Source: Ruminococcus sp.
Lineage (GTDB): Bacteria; Bacillota_A; Clostridia; Oscillospirales; Ruminococcaceae
DNA length: 64,000 nucleotides
Assembly (NCBI RefSeq): GCF_024684275.1
Contig: NZ_JAIKXF010000087.1
Coordinates: forward strand, 1-64,000
Reading direction: 5' to 3'
The notes under the pieces are model-generated. The model was not told the origin of the DNA. It did not search any database and saw nothing but the letters and a program-made list of their open reading frames with translations. Both the position numbers and the translations under genes were made by a program. Below are positions 27,730 to 36,627 of the stretch, piece by piece. Every line of letters starts with the position of its first letter. The first letter of the stretch is position 1.

Positions 27730-28581
27730 TCATGAAAGAGCCAGAAGCATCTCCCTGATGATCTTGCAGGCAACTGCTGTAGATACTCCGCTCTGATCGT
27801 AAACAGGGCTCAGCTCGTTTACGTCGCAGCCAACGATATTGAGCCTGCTGCAAACAAGAGTAACAGCCTTTCTCAGCTCATCAAAGGTGACGCCTCCTGC
27901 CTCGGGGGTACCCGTACCGGGGAATATTGACGGATCAAGCACATCGAGGTCAAGGGTGAAGTAAACATTTCTGCCTCTGAGCTTCTCAACGGCTTCTTCA
28001 AGTCCGTCGAAACTGAATTTATGCATTTCCGTATGCTCGTCCGCAAAGTAAAACTCCTCACGGTCTCCGCTGCGGATACCGAACTGGAAGATATGACCGT
28101 CACCCACAAGCTCATGGCAACGCCTCAGCACACAGGCATGGGACATTTTCTGCCCGAGATAGTCGTCACGGAGGTCAGCGTGTGCATCAAAGTGTACGAT
28201 GCAAAGGTCATCATACTTATCATTCACAGCCATTACCGAGCCCAGTGTAACAAGGTGCTCGCCGCCTATCATAAAAGGCAGCTTGCCGTCGGCAAGTATC
28301 TCGTCTGCACGAACAGCGATGTCAGCAACTGCTCGCTTGGTGCTTCCGAAGGGCAGCTCTAAGTCTCCGCTGTCAAAGTAGCTGTAGTCTGTCATATCCT
28401 TATTCTGATATGGACTGTAGGTCTCGATACCGAAGCTCTCATTGCGGATAGCCGAGGGAGCGAACCTCGTTCCCGGGCGGAAGCTTGTGGTACCGTCGAA
28501 GCCTGCACCGAAAAGGGCTATTTTTGCGTCCTTATATTCGCTGTCGCAGGCAATAAAGGTCTGTATATTCTTATTCAACAT
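27730..28581 (-). CDS. speB: agmatinase
   Basis: 283-aa ureohydrolase that splits agmatine into putrescine and urea, using a binuclear Mn centre. The metal ligands are visible: GGEHLVTLG (His), HFDAHADLR (Asp/His/Asp), and DLDVLDPSIFPGTGTPE (Asp/Asp). The GTGTPE sequence and length suit agmatinase rather than arginase. The start overlaps the end of speE by 11 nt. Together with the decarboxylase at 30142 it completes an arginine-to-putrescine route. Confidence 0.94.
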   Translation of the reverse strand: MLNKNIQTFIACDSEYKDAKIALFGAGFDGTTSFRPGTRFAPSAIRNESFGIETYSPYQNKDMTDYSYFDSGDLELPFGSTKRAVADIAVRADEILADGKLPFMIGGEHLVTLGSVMAVNDKYDDLCIVHFDAHADLRDDYLGQKMSHACVLRRCHELVGDGHIFQFGIRSGDREEFYFADEHTEMHKFSFDGLEEAVEKLRGRNVYFTLDLDVLDPSIFPGTGTPEAGGVTFDELRKAVTLVCSRLNIVGCDVNELSPVYDQSGVSTAVACKIIREMLLALS

Positions 28582-29422
28582 CTCTGAGAAGCTCCTCTAC
28601 ATAGCATGGGAGTGCAAATGCTCCCGTATGGAGTCTTGGGTTGTAATAGCGTGTCTTGATACCAAGCATACTCCATTTTGTGCCGTTATAATCATTGGTG
28701 GGGTGATATTTCTTTGAAGCAAAGCCAAAAAGCCAGTGTCCCGAGGGATAGGTGGGGATATGAGCCTGATATACCTTGCTTATGGGGAAGCTCTCCACTA
28801 TGCGCTTGTGTGAACGCTGCATAGCGGCTGCGTCCTCGTCATAGAACGGGCTCTCGTGCTGATTCACCATGATACCGTCATCACGGAGCGCCTTGAAGCA
28901 GCTTCCGTAGAACTCCTTAGTGAAAAGTCCCTCTCCGGGACCGAACGGATCGGTAGAATCCACGATGATGACGTCGTACTGGTCAGTGCAGCGGCGTATG
29001 AACTTAACGCCGTCCTCGTAGTATACGTGAACTCTCGGATCGTCGAATCGGCAGGCAGTAGTGGGCAGGTACTTCTTGCAGACCTCCACTACAAGCTCGT
29101 CTATCTCTACAAGGTCTATGCTCTCAACAGAAGCATAGCGCGTAAGCTCGCGGACAACTCCGCCGTCGCCTGCGCCGATAACGAGTATATTCTTAGGATT
29201 TGGGTGGACAGCCATAGGCACATGGGTTATCATCTCATGGTAGATGAACTCGTCCTTCTCTGTCAGCATCATGTAGCCGTCAAGAGTGAGGAACCGCCCG
29301 AACTCCTTTGAGTCGAAAACGTCGATACGCTGGAACTCGCTGTTGCCGCTGTAGAGCTGATGATCGACCTTTATAGAAAATTTAACGTTTGGAGTATGTC
29401 TCTCCGTGAACCATAATTCCAT
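28571..29422 (-). CDS. speE: spermidine synthase
   Basis: 283-aa aminopropyltransferase that moves the aminopropyl group of decarboxylated SAM to putrescine. The motifs GAGDGGVVRELTRY and DSTDPFGPGEGLF (the catalytic Asp) are intact. A frame open to 29473 exists, but the ATG at 29422 is preceded by GGAGG at the right spacing and begins the conserved MELWFTERH, so the shorter start is chosen. A 118-bp heptad repeat element lies just upstream (29471-29590). Confidence 0.95.
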   Translation of the reverse strand: MELWFTERHTPNVKFSIKVDHQLYSGNSEFQRIDVFDSKEFGRFLTLDGYMMLTEKDEFIYHEMITHVPMAVHPNPKNILVIGAGDGGVVRELTRYASVESIDLVEIDELVVEVCKKYLPTTACRFDDPRVHVYYEDGVKFIRRCTDQYDVIIVDSTDPFGPGEGLFTKEFYGSCFKALRDDGIMVNQHESPFYDEDAAAMQRSHKRIVESFPISKVYQAHIPTYPSGHWLFGFASKKYHPTNDYNGTKWSMLGIKTRYYNPRLHTGAFALPCYVEELLRDVE

Positions 29423-29470
29423 ACAATACCTCCGTTCTATGATACCCATTATGCTTTGCAAAATTGGTAT

Positions 29471-29590
29471 CAAGTTTAAAGTTTAGAGTGAAGAGTTTAG
29501 AGTTAATGTGTTCGCTTCGCTCACATTATTTGAATAATATCGCCGCAGGCGATACCACAGCTCTCAACTCTCAATTCTCAACTCTCAACT
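29471..29590. repeat. heptad-flanked intergenic element, copy A
   Basis: Left arm of GTTTAGA-like heptads, core with TGTGTTCGCTTCGCTCACA, an AT-rich centre and the hairpin ATCGCC-GCA-GGCGAT, then a right arm of CTCTCAA heptads complementary to the left. It sits between the DUF2798 gene and speE, inside the polyamine run. Same orientation as copy D (63312), opposite to B (53222) and C (59558). Confidence 0.8.
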
Positions 29591-29608
29591 TTTGCGCTTA
29601 TGCGCAAA

Positions 29609-30106
29609 TTATTTTTTATCAGCAGGCGGACCTCCTGCGGGATTAACGCCTGCAAGCTTCAATGACAGCTTCAGGAATATCGGTGTTACGATAAGAATGA
29701 TGACATACGCAACCACCAGACTGAGTATAAAAGACTTTATGAACATTGTCGCAAATGGTGGGAGCACTGCGTGTCCGTGGCTCATCTTCATGACCATTTT
29801 GCGCACTATGATTATCATTGACAATGTGAGTATCGGAGTATATATAATATCCGAGATAAATGCAGACACAAGCTTTGCAGGAACACTGTTCTCTCTCAGC
29901 TTCATAGCCCGGCAGGCTCTGTCCTCTACCCTTTTCATAGGCACTATAAAGCCTATTATCAGGCTTAATACCGTACTTGCACCGAAGCTTATGAGAAACT
30001 GTGTCATATCGAATTTATCCGCTGACACAATAGAGTTCGTAAGTGAAAGGCAAAAGCTCATGGTAACTCCCATAAACACGCTCATAATGATACCGACTTT
30101 TTTCAT
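29609..30106 (-). CDS. DUF2798-like membrane protein
   Basis: 165 aa, four hydrophobic segments, with the DUF2798-type pattern MSVFMGVTMSF...GF(I)VP(M)K. Two ATGs six bases apart are possible; the one at 30106 has a GGGGGG site at proper distance while 30112 is too close to it. The protein follows the Arg/Orn/Lys decarboxylase by 35 nt. Function unknown; a transport role is not supported by any visible motif. Confidence 0.7.
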   Translation of the reverse strand: MKKVGIIMSVFMGVTMSFCLSLTNSIVSADKFDMTQFLISFGASTVLSLIIGFIVPMKRVEDRACRAMKLRENSVPAKLVSAFISDIIYTPILTLSMIIIVRKMVMKMSHGHAVLPPFATMFIKSFILSLVVAYVIILIVTPIFLKLSLKLAGVNPAGGPPADKK

Positions 30107-30141
30107 ATCCATTCCCCCCAGATAAAAAAATTCAAGCTGCT

Positions 30142-31593
30142 CTATATATCAAGGACATTGAGTCTCTCGATATTTATATCCTCCGTGCCTGTCATCTGAC
30201 AGCCCTTTTCCTTAGCATATCTGATATATTCGATTATTTCGGGAGTAATAAGCTCTCCGGGCGCAAGTATAGGTATACCCGGCGGATAGCACATAACGAA
30301 CTCGCTGCAAACATGACCTGCCGCCTCTGCAAGAGGCAGTGAGCGCTTTGGCGCATAGAACGCCTTTCGCGGAGTCTCTGTAACTACAGGGCTTATGTAC
30401 TCCTGAGTGAGCATATGGGCGCTGCTCTTTCCGAAGCGGCGCTTTATCTCGGCAAGGGCGCTTATAAGGCGCTCAATATCGCGTTTTCTGTCGCCTACTG
30501 AGATGTAGGCGAGAACATTGCCTATATCGCCGAATTCTATCTGTATATCGTACTCGTCGCGGAGAAGGTCATAGACCTCTATCCCTGCCAGACCTATTGG
30601 CAGAGTGTAGATGCTCAGCTTTGAAACATCAAAGTCATAGATACTGTCGCCGTTGATAAGCTCTCTTGAATAGGCGTAATAACCGCCTATCTCATTTATC
30701 TCTGAACGTGCGTACTCCGCCATTTCCACAGTCTGAGCAAATATCTCCTTACCGCTGAGAGCAAGTCTCTTTCTTGAAATATCCAGACTTGACAAAAGCA
30801 GGTAGGAAGCGCTTGTAGTCTGGGTGAGGTTTATGACCTGCCGCATATAGTCGGCGTTGATGTTCTTTCCCATGAGCAGAAAAGAACTCTGGGTAAGGCT
30901 TCCTCCCGACTTGTGCATACTTACCGAGGCGCAGTCCGCACCTGCCGCCATAGCAGTCAATGGGAAATTATCCCCGAAATAGAAATGAGTACCGTGAGCC
31001 TCATCAACAAGCACCAGCATACCATGTGCGTGAGCAATATCGGTTATCCTCTGCAAATCAGAGCATATGCCGTAATATGTCGGGTTGTTTATCATAATAG
31101 CCTTAGCATCGGGATTTTCGCGGATAGCCTGCTCCACCTGAGAAACAGACATACCCAGCGCAATGCCAAGCTGATGATTGACGTCGGGGTTTACATACAC
31201 AGGCACAGCACCTGTGAGTATTATGGCGTTTATAGCACTTCTGTGGACATTTCGGGGCATGATTATCTTGTCGCCCTCCTTGCAGGCATACATTATCATG
31301 CTCTGTACCGCAGAAGTAGTTCCGCCCACCATGAAAAAGGCGTTAGCCGCGCCGAATGCCTCAGCCGCCAGCATTTCCGCGTCCTTGATGACGGATACAG
31401 GGTGGCAGAGATTATCCAGAGGCTTCATGGAGTTTACGTCCACGTTCATACAGTCCTCGCCAAGAAATTCGGTGAGCTCCATATTTCCTCTGCCGCGCTT
31501 ATGCCCTGGAACATCAAAGGGCACGACTCTCATGCGGCGGAATTTTCTCAGTGCCTCATAGATAGGCGCATTTACCTGTGAGAGTTCAGCCAT
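30142..31593 (-). CDS. Orn/Lys/Arg decarboxylase family enzyme (probable arginine decarboxylase)
   Basis: 483-aa PLP enzyme of the short fold-I Orn/Lys/Arg decarboxylase group (Bacillus SpeA-like). The PLP lysine is in [15 protein letters not shown] near residue 230; [12 protein letters not shown] and [13 protein letters not shown] are typical. The C-terminal substrate domain ends with [13 protein letters not shown]. Agmatinase in the same cluster argues for arginine as substrate, an inference. It overlaps the speD stop by 8 nt. Confidence 0.9.
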   Translation of the reverse strand: MAELSQVNAPIYEALRKFRRMRVVPFDVPGHKRGRGNMELTEFLGEDCMNVDVNSMKPLDNLCHPVSVIKDAEMLAAEAFGAANAFFMVGGTTSAVQSMIMYACKEGDKIIMPRNVHRSAINAIILTGAVPVYVNPDVNHQLGIALGMSVSQVEQAIRENPDAKAIMINNPTYYGICSDLQRITDIAHAHGMLVLVDEAHGTHFYFGDNFPLTAMAAGADCASVSMHKSGGSLTQSSFLLMGKNINADYMRQVINLTQTTSASYLLLSSLDISRKRLALSGKEIFAQTVEMAEYARSEINEIGGYYAYSRELINGDSIYDFDVSKLSIYTLPIGLAGIEVYDLLRDEYDIQIEFGDIGNVLAYISVGDRKRDIERLISALAEIKRRFGKSSAHMLTQEYISPVVTETPRKAFYAPKRSLPLAEAAGHVCSEFVMCYPPGIPILAPGELITPEIIEYIRYAKEKGCQMTGTEDINIERLNVLDI

Positions 31594-32356
31594 TTCCGAA
31601 CACGTTCCTTCCGCTGAAAATTTCTATCATTTCCCGCTTCAGCGCATCTGTTATCTCAAGTCTGCGCCTCGGCGGAAGCTCATCAACATCTGTATTGAAC
31701 AGATAATTCTGTAGGTCGAGCTCCTTTATGAGCATTTTCGTGTGGAACATATTCGCCTGATATACGTTTATGTCCACAGCGTCGTATTTATCGAGTATCT
31801 TAGAGTCGATATAGTTCTGGATAGAAGTGATATTATGGTCGATAAAGAGCTTTTCGCCGTCAAGATTACGGGTAAATCCTCTTACCCTGTAATCCATTGT
31901 GATTATATCCGAATCGAAGCTTCCGATGAGGTAATCGAGGGCAGTCAGCGGAGTTATCTTGCCGCAGGTAGCAACGTCGATGTCCACGCGGAAGGTAGCG
32001 ATGGAAGTATCGGGGTGGAACTCGGGATAGGTATGGACTGTTACGTGGCTCTTGTCGAGGTGAGCCACAGTCTCGGTACCGCCTGCGGGTATCATAGTAT
32101 CGTCGGCGATAAGAAAGGTAGCGGAGGCTCCCTGAGGATCATAATCCTGACGGGAAACACTGAGCACCTGAGCTCCTATCATCTCTGTTAAGTGAGTCAT
32201 TATGTCGGTTATACGTTCAGAGTTGTACTGCTCATCAACATAGGCGATGTACTCCTGCTGAGAGCGGGCTGTCTTGGCATAACAGACGTCATATATATTG
32301 AAGCTCAAAGACTTCGTAAGGTTATTGAATCCGTAAAGTTTCAGTTTATTCTCCAT
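31586..32356 (-). CDS. speD: S-adenosylmethionine decarboxylase proenzyme
   Basis: 256-aa pyruvoyl enzyme of the longer, E. coli-type class. The self-cleavage serine that becomes the pyruvoyl group is in [12 protein letters not shown] near residue 112, with the proton donor Cys in [11 protein letters not shown]. It supplies decarboxylated SAM to SpeE. It is the first gene of the polyamine run. RBS AAGGTGTGG is directly behind a strong terminator at 32380-32415, so its expression probably depends on read-through of the leader. Confidence 0.94.
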   Translation of the reverse strand: MENKLKLYGFNNLTKSLSFNIYDVCYAKTARSQQEYIAYVDEQYNSERITDIMTHLTEMIGAQVLSVSRQDYDPQGASATFLIADDTMIPAGGTETVAHLDKSHVTVHTYPEFHPDTSIATFRVDIDVATCGKITPLTALDYLIGSFDSDIITMDYRVRGFTRNLDGEKLFIDHNITSIQNYIDSKILDKYDAVDINVYQANMFHTKMLIKELDLQNYLFNTDVDELPPRRRLEITDALKREMIEIFSGRNVFGNG

Positions 32357-32372
32357 AATACCACACCTTTAA

Positions 32373-32681
32373 ACAAAAAATGCACACAAAAGACCTTATC
32401 AGCCATTGTGTGCATGAAATATTATGCGGAAAACGCAGAAACTTCATATACGGTTTCAGAGTCTATACAAGCAAGTACTACCTTTTACTACTCTTATTGA
32501 CCTTTCACAAGCTGATGAGAACTTATAAAAACTTTATCGACGCACAGTCGAATCAATAAGGCAACAGAAGTTGCCAGCCGATAATTCGGCATTCGGCATT
32601 TGACCCGGCTGTCCGTATGGCCTCGACTCCGAAAGGAGTGGTCAATAGTCTTGCGCTGAAACCGAAGCTTCTTTTGCAATT
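32373..32681 (-). ncRNA. candidate structured leader or small RNA upstream of speD
   Basis: A minus-strand transcript unit with its own strong promoter (32688-32716) and intrinsic terminator (32380-32415). Three nested helices close the structure: CGGTTTCAG (32664-32656, RNA sense) with CTGAAACCG (32459-32451), CTTGC-type pairs (32650-32654 with 32471-32475) and TATTGACC (32647-32640) with GGTCAATA (32502-32495). Inside lie small hairpins: ACTCC/GGAGT at 32626-32639, GGCAAC/GTTGCC near 32561-32576, GCCGA/TCGGC near 32577-32590, and CGAC/GTCG near 32538-32550. No ORF longer than a few dozen codons is convincing. It may be a cis-acting attenuator of speD or a stand-alone RNA such as the raiA-type class; sequence alone does not decide. 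Confidence 0.6.
32380..32415 (-). terminator. intrinsic terminator/attenuator just upstream of speD
   Basis: A 10-bp stem (32380-32389 with 32406-32415) followed on the minus strand by TTTTTTGTTT. It lies only 17 nt before the speD RBS, between the leader promoter and the gene, the classical arrangement for transcription attenuation. Confidence 0.85.
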
Positions 32682-32687
32682 CAGTTT

Positions 32688-32716
32688 ATTTTATCATATT
32701 TCAGTGTTTTTGTCAA
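32688..32716 (-). promoter_or_regulatory. promoter of the speD leader
   Basis: Minus-strand -35 TTGACA (32716-32711), 17-bp spacer, -10 TAAAAT (32693-32688). The expected start is near 32681, about 17 nt before the first closing helix of the leader. Confidence 0.78.
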
Positions 32717-32751
32717 TAGCAATACATATTTTATATTAAGGCAAAACGCAC

Positions 32752-32779
32752 AAAAAAGCTGCCGTGTTTCCACAGCAGC
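32752..32779 (-). terminator. terminator of the sensor/GGDEF gene
   Basis: A 9-bp stem (32758-32766 with 32771-32779, one G-U pair), GAAA loop on the minus strand, then TTTTTT, directly after the stop at 32781. Confidence 0.85.
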
Positions 32780-32780
32780 C

Positions 32781-34688
32781 TCAGTCCTCGCGGAGCTTTT
32801 TGCGCTTGACCTTGTTTTCGTACATACGAGTATCAGCTATTTTGATATATTTATCCAGAGGCTCGTTCTCATCGGGCACCTCACAGAAGCAGCCGAGGCT
32901 GACTCCCACGGTATAGCTCTTTTTCGCAGAGGCATTATATCTTGTAAGGTAGTCGTAAATATACCTGTAATGCTCCTGTATCCTATCGGGGGTATAGTTT
33001 CCGCAGCCTATGATCGCAAATTCGTCGCCGCCTGTACGTGCGCAGACCTCGTTCAGCTCACATGAGGTATTAAGGGCATTCGCCACAGCCGTAATAGCTG
33101 TGTCACCCTCTATATGACCGTAATTATCGTTTATCATTTTGAGCCTGTCAAGGTCAGCGATAATGATAAAGAGCTGTTTCTTCTCCTGACAAGCCTTGCG
33201 GAATATTCCCTCCGCCATACGGTTAAAGCCATGACGGTTATAGATACCCGTAAGGGTGTCACGGATAGAGCTCATAAAAATACGCTGATTTATGCTGAGA
33301 AGCTTTGTGCGGACGCGGAGGAACTCCAGCGCAACGCTGATATTCCTGTTCCAGAGAGCAAAAACATTGCTTGCCGCACAGCGTATATCACTGAATCTGA
33401 ATACCGAGTAGCCGAAGCACCTGTCCATAAAGTGAACGGGCAGCAGGAAATATGTAGACGGCTCACTGCAGTATTCGTCGATAAAATGGGGCAGTATATC
33501 ATTTGAGCGGAAGCTTCTGCTGCCGAACTCCGTCCTTGTTCTGGTATAGACCATTCTTGCCTCCATTAAGGCGGCATAGCCGTCACGGACGTAATCCTTC
33601 TCATCGCCCTCGATGTTGTCCCAGTTCTTATTGAGGCAGAGCATATATGTATCCAATCCGTTTATGACGTAAACAAAACCGTTGAGCTTATGGAGAAGTC
33701 CGTCGAGGTTTTCTTCCTCCATAAGGCTTTCCAGCATACCGCTCTTTCTGAAGTAGTTCTCGTATCTTTCCACACGGTTGTGATACTCATCACGGGTAGA
33801 AACGCTGTGATATGTAGCGCTTCCGCAGCCGCAGGAACGTGCAAAAAGCAGTCTTCCGTGAGCAAGTGTCTCAACAGGCTCAGCGGTAATGCCGGTTATC
33901 TTCTTGTGGAGCATACATACTGCTCTTGCGCCCATGCGCTCGTTCTCGGGGAGCACTGTTGATATGGACGGGATATTCAGTATAGCGTCGTTAGTGCCAT
34001 CATAGCCGGATATTCTTATATCATCGGGGATATTGACTCCGCCCTTGACGAGAGCGCCTGCAAGGTATCTTGCCATAGTGTCGTTAGCGCAGACGACCGC
34101 TTCGGGCATTTCTCTTTTCCCGTCTATGAATTCCTTAGCCAGTCTCTGCGAAACTATTTTCCAGAAATCGCCGTAGACTATATCTTCCTCGCGCACCTCA
34201 AGACCGTGCTTTTCCATAGAGTTTCTATAGCCCGCAAGTCTTGTTTCCGCAGGCTTGCTGCCCTCGGGACCTGTAAGGCACATTATCCTGCTGCACCCGT
34301 GTACCTCGATAAAGTGGTCGGTCATGTGCTCGAACAGAGCAGAATCCTCGGCATAGACGCTTTCACAGAAATCAAAGTCATGGTCAAGTGCCACAACAGG
34401 TATGCTCCATTGAGAAAACACCTTGACGAACTTGTCAATAAGGTTCTGGCTGGCGAGATTTCCTGCCATAAGCACCACGCCGTCAATGATATTCTTCTTT
34501 ACAAGGGTGAAGATATTCTCCTCTCCCTGCTGGATAAGGTTGCCGCTGTCAAGATTGAAAGCCATGAGGAAGGTCAGGACGTCATAGCCCAGCGCCCTGC
34601 ACTGCTCAGAAATGCCCACAAAAATGCGGTTCATATAGTCGTTGAACACATCAGCAGCAATGACCGCTATGGTTTTTTTCTTTTTCAC
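32781..34688 (-). CDS. LacI-like sugar-sensor domain fused to a GGDEF diguanylate cyclase
   Basis: 635 aa. The N-terminal half (about 1-300) is a periplasmic-binding-protein-like type 1 fold as in LacI repressors (RISGYDGTNDAILNIPSISTV in part), but without the DNA-binding HTH. A Cys-rich turn (RSCGCGSATYH) follows, then an alpha/beta middle region, and a GGDEF domain (about 480-630; DTLTGIYNRHGFNRM, CARTGGDEFAIIG intact) that should make c-di-GMP. No signal peptide or membrane helix is seen, so it senses a cytoplasmic ligand. A GTG at 34688 behind GGGAGGTG is preferred over the upstream ATG at 34721, which lies between promoter and RBS. A paralogue with a dead GGDEF and AraC domain is at 45777. 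Confidence 0.88.
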   Translation of the reverse strand: MKKKKTIAVIAADVFNDYMNRIFVGISEQCRALGYDVLTFLMAFNLDSGNLIQQGEENIFTLVKKNIIDGVVLMAGNLASQNLIDKFVKVFSQWSIPVVALDHDFDFCESVYAEDSALFEHMTDHFIEVHGCSRIMCLTGPEGSKPAETRLAGYRNSMEKHGLEVREEDIVYGDFWKIVSQRLAKEFIDGKREMPEAVVCANDTMARYLAGALVKGGVNIPDDIRISGYDGTNDAILNIPSISTVLPENERMGARAVCMLHKKITGITAEPVETLAHGRLLFARSCGCGSATYHSVSTRDEYHNRVERYENYFRKSGMLESLMEEENLDGLLHKLNGFVYVINGLDTYMLCLNKNWDNIEGDEKDYVRDGYAALMEARMVYTRTRTEFGSRSFRSNDILPHFIDEYCSEPSTYFLLPVHFMDRCFGYSVFRFSDIRCAASNVFALWNRNISVALEFLRVRTKLLSINQRIFMSSIRDTLTGIYNRHGFNRMAEGIFRKACQEKKQLFIIIADLDRLKMINDNYGHIEGDTAITAVANALNTSCELNEVCARTGGDEFAIIGCGNYTPDRIQEHYRYIYDYLTRYNASAKKSYTVGVSLGCFCEVPDENEPLDKYIKIADTRMYENKVKRKKLRED

Positions 34689-34729
34689 AGTGCGCACCTC
34701 CCTCTGAAAACATATAATCATGTATTATA

Positions 34730-34758
34730 ATTATACATCAAAAAACGTGACATTGCAA
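34730..34758 (-). promoter_or_regulatory. promoter of the sensor/GGDEF gene
   Basis: Minus-strand -35 TTGCAA (34758-34753), 17-bp spacer, -10 TATAAT (34735-34730), about 35 nt ahead of the GTG start. Confidence 0.7.
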
Positions 34759-34823
34759 TAACTTTTTATTATTTATGCTAAAAATCATAAAAATCACGTC
34801 TTTCAGGTGTAAAAAAAGCTGTT

Positions 34824-35567
34824 TCAGAGAAGTGATTTATAGAAATCCAGCGTTCCGAAGCCACGCTCAAGATGAGTCAGCGCATAGGACTCTGCCAGCG
34901 CCGAAAGTCTCTGCTGAGTTCCCTCGGACACACGGAAGCTGAAAAGTCTGCCCATATCCGCAAGCACTATATGGCGGACTGCGCTGAGCACAGGCAGCTT
35001 TATTTTCATAAAGTCGTCGGCTGTCTCGCTCTCAAAGCAGTCTGTACAGAAAAATCCGCCGTCGCAGATACAAAAAAAGAGCTCATCAGGTTCAAAAACT
35101 CCGCAGCCCCTGCAAGCCACTATATCAGGCATATAGCCTGTTTCTGACATAAGGCGGAGCTCGAACACGGCTTTGAGGAAGGCTTCATCGCGCTCACCGC
35201 TCTCCAGATAGTGGAGGCAATTCAGCATGAGCCGCAGTATATCCCCGTTCTGAGTCTCAGGTCTTATGCAGAAGCGAAGGACCTCTGCAAAATAAGAGGC
35301 AAGAGATATCTTGGTAAGAGACTGACGAAGTCCGTAAAAAATATGTATCGGTTCTGCACTGTTGAGGTACATATAGCTGCCCCTTTTGTCTATGCAGAAC
35401 CGAGAATACGCCAGAAGCTGAGTAGAGCTGCCCGATCTTCCGTTTATTTTCCTTGCGCCTTTCACGGAAACCTCGATAACTCCGCTCTCTTTGGTGAGTA
35501 TATCAATAAATTTGTCCTGTTCTCCGACAGAACGCTCTTTAAGGACGATGCCTTCAACAGTAGTCAT
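34824..35567 (-). CDS. recO: DNA repair protein RecO
   Basis: 247-aa recombination mediator that loads RecA with RecR. An N-terminal OB fold (EGIVLKERSVGEQDKFIDILT in part) and a C-terminal zinc-finger region (CRGCGVFEPDELFFC, then CTDC) are present. Normal length. It overlaps yqzL by 14 nt and ends the CYTH-phoH-ybeY-era-yqzL-recO series. Confidence 0.95.
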   Translation of the reverse strand: MTTVEGIVLKERSVGEQDKFIDILTKESGVIEVSVKGARKINGRSGSSTQLLAYSRFCIDKRGSYMYLNSAEPIHIFYGLRQSLTKISLASYFAEVLRFCIRPETQNGDILRLMLNCLHYLESGERDEAFLKAVFELRLMSETGYMPDIVACRGCGVFEPDELFFCICDGGFFCTDCFESETADDFMKIKLPVLSAVRHIVLADMGRLFSFRVSEGTQQRLSALAESYALTHLERGFGTLDFYKSLL

Positions 35568-35655
35568 GGTTATCTTCCTTATATGCCGAATACAGAAGAT
35601 AGTCCGCTATCCAGCCGCTTTCGGCGAAATTATTCCATAAAATGTCTTCATTCAT
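35554..35655 (-). CDS. yqzL: YqzL-family small protein
   Basis: A 33-residue ORF (MNEDILWNNFAESGWIADYL at its start) between era and recO, exactly where Bacillus carries yqzL, with the same W..F...G.I..YL.Y pattern. RBS GCGGAGA lies 7 nt before the ATG and within the 3' arm of a hairpin (35664-35710). It overlaps recO by 14 nt. The function is unknown in all species known to me. Confidence 0.82.
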   Translation of the reverse strand: MNEDILWNNFAESGWIADYLLYSAYKEDNHDYC

Positions 35656-35663
35656 AAAAAGTC

Positions 35664-35710
35664 TCCGCAGATAAGATACGAGCCATAGCTCTGAAAATAT
35701 CATCTGCGGA
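35664..35710 (-). promoter_or_regulatory. hairpin masking the yqzL ribosome site
   Basis: TCCGCAGAT at 35710-35702 (RNA sense) pairs with ATCTGCGGA at 35672-35664, with an inner GAGC/GCTC stem. The 3' arm contains the RBS of yqzL, so translation of yqzL and the overlapping recO may be held low unless ribosomes leaving era open it. Confidence 0.45.
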
Positions 35711-35733
35711 AAGCCTGTTATTATTTGCGGTAA

Positions 35734-36627
35734 TTATTTCTCTGAAAGTCCGAAGCTTCTGATGAGGTTCTCCCTGTTGCGCCAGTCTTCCTTCACCTTT
35801 ACCCAGCATTTGAGGTTGACCTTTATCTGGAAGAAGTCCTCCAGCTCTATTCTTGCGGCTGTGGAAGCCTTTTTCAGCATAGCTCCGCCCTTGCCGATGA
35901 CGATGCCCTTATGGGACTCCTTCTCGCAGTAGATAACAGCGGATATATCAAGGATATCCTTGTCCTCGCGCTCGCTCATCTGCTCAACGCCGACAGCTAT
36001 GCCGTGAGGCACCTCGTCGCTGAGGAGCATAAGGAGCTTTTCACGTATCATCTCTGCCGCCAGCACCTTTTCGGGCTGGTCTGTTATCATATCCCCGGGG
36101 AAGAAGTGAACAGACTCCTCAGAAAGGGCGATTATCTCGTCGATAACGATGTCAACTCCGCTGTTTTCAGTAACGCTGACGGGAACTACCGCCTGAAACT
36201 TGATTTTTGACGTAAGCTCAGCGATAACGGGAGCAAGCTCGTCCTTGCTTTTCAGCAGGTCTATCTTGTTGAGCACAAGTATCACGGGCATTTTTGAGCT
36301 GTTCATAGACTTCAGCAGGTTCAGCTCCTGCTCGTTTATCTTCTTGGTGCAGTCCATGACAAACACTACCGCATCGATGTCGCTTACTGACTCCCTGACG
36401 GTATTGAGCATATGCTCGCTGAGCTTGTTCACGGGCTTATGTAACCCGGGGGTATCGAAGAATACCAGCTGAACGTCATCTATATTTCTGATACCCGTTA
36501 TGCGCGTACGGGTAGTCTGGGGCTTGTTGCTGACAGAAGCTATCTTCTCGCCCACTATAGCGTTGAGGAGAGAGGATTTGCCTGCATTTGTACGTCCTGC
36601 GATAGTAACGAAAGCCGTTCTTGACAT
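35734..36627 (-). CDS. era: GTPase Era
   Basis: 297-aa ribosome-assembly GTPase that binds 16S rRNA. G1 GRTNAGKSS, G3 DTPGLHKP, G4 NKID, and the C-terminal KH domain (GIVIGKGGAMLKK) are all intact. Start overlaps the ybeY stop by one base (TGATG-type junction). Confidence 0.97.
   Translation of the reverse strand: MSRTAFVTIAGRTNAGKSSLLNAIVGEKIASVSNKPQTTRTRITGIRNIDDVQLVFFDTPGLHKPVNKLSEHMLNTVRESVSDIDAVVFVMDCTKKINEQELNLLKSMNSSKMPVILVLNKIDLLKSKDELAPVIAELTSKIKFQAVVPVSVTENSGVDIVIDEIIALSEESVHFFPGDMITDQPEKVLAAEMIREKLLMLLSDEVPHGIAVGVEQMSEREDKDILDISAVIYCEKESHKGIVIGKGGAMLKKASTAARIELEDFFQIKVNLKCWVKVKEDWRNRENLIRSFGLSEK

Noticed and set aside
29422..29473. Longer N-terminus for spermidine synthase
   Set aside because: No RBS, overlaps the edge of a repeat element, and the family starts at MELWFTE.
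32494..32679. tRNA-like or hammerhead-like features (GGGTCAAATGCC; CTGATGAGA with a distant GAAAC) in the speD leader
   Set aside because: No cloverleaf or acceptor stem can be drawn, and the hammerhead helices do not form; the region is better explained by the nested helices of the leader.
32357..32681. SAM-I riboswitch before speD
   Set aside because: The conserved SAM-I core and GC-rich ligand pocket sequences were not found; only promoter, structure and terminator are supported.
34700..34823. Terminator after recO formed by ACGTGA...TCACGT
   Set aside because: Only a 6-bp stem with a loop of about 50 nt, and it overlaps the promoter of the next gene; too weak to claim.
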